From Clostridia bacterium (GTDB taxonomy: Bacteria > Bacillota > Clostridia > Christensenellales > Borkfalkiaceae), in the NCBI GenBank assembly GCA_017648525.1, contig JAGCIP010000007.1:1-9203 (forward strand): a stretch of DNA of 9,203 bases. The letters run 5' to 3'. Every line of letters starts with the position of its first letter. Position 1 is the first letter of the stretch. Below the pieces are notes generated by a model. It did not search any database and was not told the DNA's origin. It saw nothing but the letters and a program-made list of their open reading frames with translations. The position numbers and the translations under genes are program-made. Positions 6,250-9,203 of this stretch are shown piece by piece.

Positions 6250-6295
6250 TTTTTTGATATTTTTTTGTAATAAAACATATTTTTTTCAAATTTTT
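6250..6295. repeat. Phased A/T tracts upstream of the nahK promoter
   Basis: Five homopolymer tracts occur: T6 6250-6255, T7 6260-6266, A4 6272-6275, T7 6280-6286 and T5 6291-6295. Their centres (6252.5, 6263, 6273.5, 6283, 6293) are 9.5-10.5 bp apart, one helical turn. Such phasing gives intrinsic DNA curvature. No GC-containing terminator hairpin is found between the ABC gene and this promoter. Confidence 0.7.
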
Positions 6296-6296
6296 A

Positions 6297-7958
6297 TCAA
6301 ATTATCGAATAAATCTGTTTGTTTTTGATTTTTATTCTTTTATTACATATGTTAGATGCGCCTTTTTTGTGAGAAACAATTATCAAGGTGACGTCTTTCA
6401 TATCTTTTAAGTTATCAAGAACGTTCTTTTCTGTTTCTTCATCAAGTGCGCTAGTTGCTTCGTCTAAAAGCATTATAGGTGCATTGCAAAGCACCGCTCT
6501 CGCTATCGCTATACGTTGAATTTGACCTTCGGATAATCCAACTCCATGTTCGCCAACCACCGTGTCTAATCCGTTGGGTAGTTGAGATACGAATTCGTCC
6601 GCACAACTTATGCGTAACGCCCTTTCTATTTCGTCTTCGGTTGCATTTTCTTTAATAAACGTTACGTTATCCCTTAAAGACCCGCTAAATAACATATTGC
6701 CTTGCGGAACGTAAGAAAAAAGCGAACGAGCAGAACGATCTATCTCAATTTTTTCATCTATTAAGTCTAAGTATACGTTCCCACCGTCTACAGGATAAAC
6801 TCCAAGCAAAAGTTTTATTAAGGAACTTTTACCTGTGCCAGACGTACCTTCCACCATTACGAAATCGCCCTTTTCAACGTAAAAATCAGCGTGGTTTAAA
6901 ACCTTATCACGGTCATAACTAAAGGTAACGTCTTTTAAACTAATGCCTTTCATTTTTTGGTAGATAGATTGAGCGTCTAAATATTCCCCGCTATGTTCGC
7001 TTTCTATATTTTCTATTTCTATCAATCTTTCCGCAGACGCTATCATTGCGTAATATTTAGGCATTACGTTAGATAAGGACATAAAGGGAACTTGAACGTT
7101 GTTTACTAGTTGTAAAATAGCCGAAAGCGCACCATAAGTTAGGCTTTTATCCAAAATCATAACGCAACCGTATACCAACGCAAATAGGTATCCTGCACTA
7201 AAAATAAAGTTATAAGTTGCATACCCTATTGCAGAATAATTTTTACGGCGCATTTTAACCTTAAAGTTTTCATTTTGAAGGTCGCTTGCTCGTTTTTCCA
7301 CCTTGCCGTTTATAGAAAACACCTTAACGGCAAGCAAATTTTCAATACATTCTTGCATAAAAGAACGGGTTTTACCGTCAGTTTTTTGAGCATCTTTATG
7401 CAAGTTTTTCAATTTGCCACGGAGTAAACTCATAGTTATAAAAACCAAAAGCCCCGCTACGGTAAAAGCAACGGCAAAAATCCAGTCTAAAATAACCAAC
7501 GCAATCACTGCACACAAAAGTCTTGCAACCGCAGAAACTGCCGTGGGCAAAATCCCCGAAACGCCGTCCGCAACCACCGAAACGTCCGAAGTTAGCCTAT
7601 TCATCAATTCTCCGCTGTGATAACCGCTAACCTTGTCGTATTTTTTGTCTAATATTCGGGAAAAGACGTGCGCTCTGTATTCCATTTCCAACTTTCCCCG
7701 TATATGTTCGGAAAGAGCGGTTATAATCAATCTAAGCGTAAACTGTAAAAGCACTACTCCCAAAATAATCATTGCAAAAATGAAAAGTCTATCTTTATCG
7801 TTATGCAAAGTAGCGCTATCTACTATTTCCTTTATCACGAACGCAAAAACAACCGATAAAACCGATAAAAACGCATTGGCAAAAACAAGCAAGCCCATTT
7901 TTAGAGCCTGCTTTTTAGACCTTTTAATAAGCCATTTAAGCGGTTTTACTTGGTTCAT
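6297..7958 (-). CDS. ABC exporter, fused membrane and ATPase domains
   Basis: A 553-residue half-size type IV ABC exporter (MsbA/ABCB-like), expected to work as a dimer in the cytoplasmic membrane. Numbering below is from the upstream TTG at 7970. The N-terminal part holds about six membrane helices (near 26-48, 62-84, 140-160, 163-183, 251-273 and 280-300). The ATPase domain then shows Walker A G375-T-S-G-T-G-K-S382, Q-loop Gln423, signature L479-S-E-G-Q483 (a common variant of LSGGQ), Walker B IMLLDE ending at E504, D-loop SALD 507-510, and switch His534. All catalytic residues are intact. I place the start at ATG 7958 rather than TTG 7970, because that TTG lies in the ribosome site TTGGAAAG. 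The gene has its own promoter, is divergent from an O-antigen ligase-like gene and lies upstream of nahK with no terminator seen. Substrate unknown; a lipid-linked glycan or lipid is plausible from context. Confidence 0.95.
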   Translation of the reverse strand: MNQVKPLKWLIKRSKKQALKMGLLVFANAFLSVLSVVFAFVIKEIVDSATLHNDKDRLFIFAMIILGVVLLQFTLRLIITALSEHIRGKLEMEYRAHVFSRILDKKYDKVSGYHSGELMNRLTSDVSVVADGVSGILPTAVSAVARLLCAVIALVILDWIFAVAFTVAGLLVFITMSLLRGKLKNLHKDAQKTDGKTRSFMQECIENLLAVKVFSINGKVEKRASDLQNENFKVKMRRKNYSAIGYATYNFIFSAGYLFALVYGCVMILDKSLTYGALSAILQLVNNVQVPFMSLSNVMPKYYAMIASAERLIEIENIESEHSGEYLDAQSIYQKMKGISLKDVTFSYDRDKVLNHADFYVEKGDFVMVEGTSGTGKSSLIKLLLGVYPVDGGNVYLDLIDEKIEIDRSARSLFSYVPQGNMLFSGSLRDNVTFIKENATEDEIERALRISCADEFVSQLPNGLDTVVGEHGVGLSEGQIQRIAIARAVLCNAPIMLLDEATSALDEETEKNVLDNLKDMKDVTLIIVSHKKGASNICNKRIKIKNKQIYSII

Positions 7959-7962
7959 AATG

Positions 7963-7968
7963 CTTTCC
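7963..7968 (-). promoter_or_regulatory. Ribosome binding site deciding the ABC exporter start
   Basis: Minus-strand GGAAAG has its GGA core 7 nt before ATG 7958. The competing in-frame TTG at 7970 overlaps this site and has no purine-rich site of its own. Confidence 0.65.
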
Positions 7969-7993
7969 AACTATTTTAAAATTATACTTGGTT

Positions 7994-8022
7994 ATTATAA
8001 CATACTTTTATCGTTTTGTCCA
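7994..8022 (-). promoter_or_regulatory. Extended -10 promoter of the ABC exporter gene
   Basis: On the minus strand: -35 TGGACA (8022-8017, five of six consensus bases), a 17-bp spacer ending in TGT, and -10 TATAAT (7999-7994, consensus). The predicted start near 7987 gives a leader of about 29 nt. This is the best-matching promoter in the window. Confidence 0.8.
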
Positions 8023-8080
8023 CGTGTTTATTCAAGTTTAGCGATATTTACATAATATTTGTCCATTTTATAGGTTTTTC

Positions 8081-8109
8081 TTGCAAAAACAACGGCTTTA
8101 TGTTATACT
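8081..8109 (+). promoter_or_regulatory. Extended -10 promoter of the O-antigen ligase-like gene
   Basis: -35 TTGCAA (8081-8086), a 17-bp spacer ending in TGT (8101-8103), and -10 TATACT (8104-8109). The predicted start, about 6-8 nt past the -10, falls at 8115-8117, on the ATG of the gene (8116). Confidence 0.65.
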
Positions 8110-8115
8110 GTCGCT

Positions 8116-9203
8116 ATGTTTAGTACCACAACCGTCCACAATTCACATATATTGAAAATCAGAGAAAAGACTGAAAACTTTTTTTACGGGAAATTTTACC
8201 CCGTAATTTTAAGTTTGCTTTCTTTTCTTCTTTGGTTTGCAAATATAGGCATGACTGGGTTTGCCGTACTAATTTTTATAGGTTGTTTCGTTCTTATCGT
8301 TTACGACGATATGACGCCGACTATTCCTTTGTTATTAGAACTTCCCATGACAATGCGTAACACAACACTCTTTATGAGTGAAGTTTTTCCATTTCTACTA
8401 ATCGTGCCTGTTGTTTTCGCTTTCTTAATTAAGTTTATACTTTATCCTTGGAAAAAACCAAAGTTAGACAAACTCTCTTTCGCTTTTTTGGGGATTACGC
8501 TAACTTCTTTAACAGGCGGGTTATTTTCTTCTTATCTAAACGAGTATTTTAGCGGGGTGTTCTTTATTTTACTTACAGGAGTTTGCACCTTTGCCATGCA
8601 TTTTATTTTTAGCAATAGAATTAAATGTCCGAATAGCATTAATTTAGGCAAATATTTTTGTTACTGTTTCGTTTGGGCCATTAACCTTGCCTGCGCTCAA
8701 ATGATTTATATGTGGGCGTTAGACACTTTCACCGGCACGGTATTTATGGCAATCCCCACATCTTACTGGGCAAGTTCAAACCATATAGCAAACTTAATTT
8801 TGTTGGCAACACCCTTACTTTGTTACCTTTTAGTTTCGGGTAAGAGCATACTGCCTTATTTTATTAATATCGTCTTTTACTACGCCGTTCTTTGGATTAG
8901 CGGTAGCGACGGCTGTATTGCAATTCTATGCGGTCTTACGGTTTTTCTTATTCCCTCAGTATTATATAGAACAGACAGGCATAGGTTTAATACAGTTTTA
9001 ACTTATATTTTAATCCTTGTCGCAATCGCAACCATCTTGCTTTGCTATTTTTGTTTATTTCAATCGGAAGTCATCACAAAGTTTATTGCAAAAGCCTTAC
9101 ACGGAAACGGGCGTATCGTTTTATATCAAACAGGACTTGATATGTTTTTAGAAAACCCTATTTTCGGCGCAGGTATCGGGCGGGCTTATCTTGCCAACTT
9201 AAA
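8116..9203 (+). CDS. O-antigen ligase/polymerase-like membrane protein (Wzy/WaaL), 3' truncated by the window
   Basis: The first 362 codons of a multispanning membrane protein that continues past the right edge. About ten hydrophobic segments are visible (for example 28-45, 48-63, 88-110, 121-136, 146-165, 180-200, 222-240, 245-262, 266-283 and 293-316). Two stretches fit the O-antigen ligase/polymerase (Wzy_C) family: S220-S-N-H-I-A-N with LILLATPLL, resembling the family's NPN/NHxA segment, and R333-x-x-L-Y-Q-T-G-L-D-M-F with ENPIFGAGIG to residue 355, resembling the Arg...(D/N)NPxxGxGxG signature. Such proteins polymerise or transfer lipid-linked glycans on the outer membrane face. The ATG is the first possible start: the frame is closed by TAG at 8071 and has no ATG, GTG or TTG between. 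No Shine-Dalgarno precedes it. It is divergent from the ABC exporter and 5' of an unseen remainder of the locus. Confidence 0.78.
   Translation, partial: MFSTTTVHNSHILKIREKTENFFYGKFYPVILSLLSFLLWFANIGMTGFAVLIFIGCFVLIVYDDMTPTIPLLLELPMTMRNTTLFMSEVFPFLLIVPVVFAFLIKFILYPWKKPKLDKLSFAFLGITLTSLTGGLFSSYLNEYFSGVFFILLTGVCTFAMHFIFSNRIKCPNSINLGKYFCYCFVWAINLACAQMIYMWALDTFTGTVFMAIPTSYWASSNHIANLILLATPLLCYLLVSGKSILPYFINIVFYYAVLWISGSDGCIAILCGLTVFLIPSVLYRTDRHRFNTVLTYILILVAIATILLCYFCLFQSEVITKFIAKALHGNGRIVLYQTGLDMFLENPIFGAGIGRAYLANL

Noticed and set aside
7959..7970. TTG at 7970 as the start of the ABC exporter
   Set aside because: This TTG overlaps the TTGGAAAG ribosome site that is correctly spaced for the ATG four codons later.
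7633..8055. 140-codon open frame on the + strand
   Set aside because: It lies opposite the ABC exporter gene and its promoter, has no ribosome site, and its composition is that of an antisense shadow.
8100..8123. Seven-codon upstream open frame (ATG 8100 to TAG 8123) before the ligase-like gene
   Set aside because: Its ATG lies upstream of the predicted transcription start and it has no ribosome site.

Overview
The window looks like chromosomal DNA from an AT-rich, low-GC bacterium, most likely an uncultured member of the Bacillota (Clostridia-like). The support is AT-rich sigma-A-type promoters, G-rich Shine-Dalgarno sites, a lipoprotein signal, a COG2426-type membrane protein and Wzz proteins without a fused kinase. 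TGA is used as a stop and Trp is TGG, so the genetic code looks standard. I see no rRNA, tRNA, CRISPR array, insertion sequence or phage gene.

Left block (1-2577). After a short tail that may be the 3' end of an unidentified + strand gene, a strong bidirectional terminator closes a tight three-gene minus-strand operon with 3-bp gaps. In transcription order it encodes a COG2426 'small multidrug export' family membrane protein, a patatin-like phospholipase, and a lipoprotein carrying the metallo-beta-lactamase domain known from the C-terminus of ComEC. Divergent from it is a ttcA-like tRNA thiolation gene (2685-3428). The two transcription units appear to share one nearly symmetric promoter whose two -10 boxes overlap. 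A second bidirectional terminator (3461-3498) separates ttcA from the convergent polysaccharide block.

Right block (3501-9203). A minus-strand operon runs from an N-acetylhexosamine 1-kinase (NahK-like, TTG start) into two tandem Wzz-type chain-length proteins joined by a TAATG stop/start overlap. Its promoter has an extended -10, and five A/T tracts spaced at about one helical turn lie just upstream. Further upstream, also on the minus strand, is a single-polypeptide ABC exporter with its own extended -10 promoter. Divergent from it is the start of an O-antigen ligase/polymerase-like multispanning membrane protein that runs off the right edge. Its promoter places the predicted transcription start at the ATG, so the mRNA may be leaderless.

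Taken together, the right block reads as part of a cell-surface polysaccharide locus: the kinase would supply HexNAc-1-phosphate, the membrane protein would polymerise or ligate, the Wzz pair would set chain length, and the ABC protein may export something related (inference). The left block looks like envelope and lipid functions plus an extracellular hydrolase. I did not find a clear-cut new defence or mobile system. The most unusual signals are regulatory: the shared divergent promoter, the phased A-tracts and the leaderless start. There is also a strong codon-boundary C|G preference.
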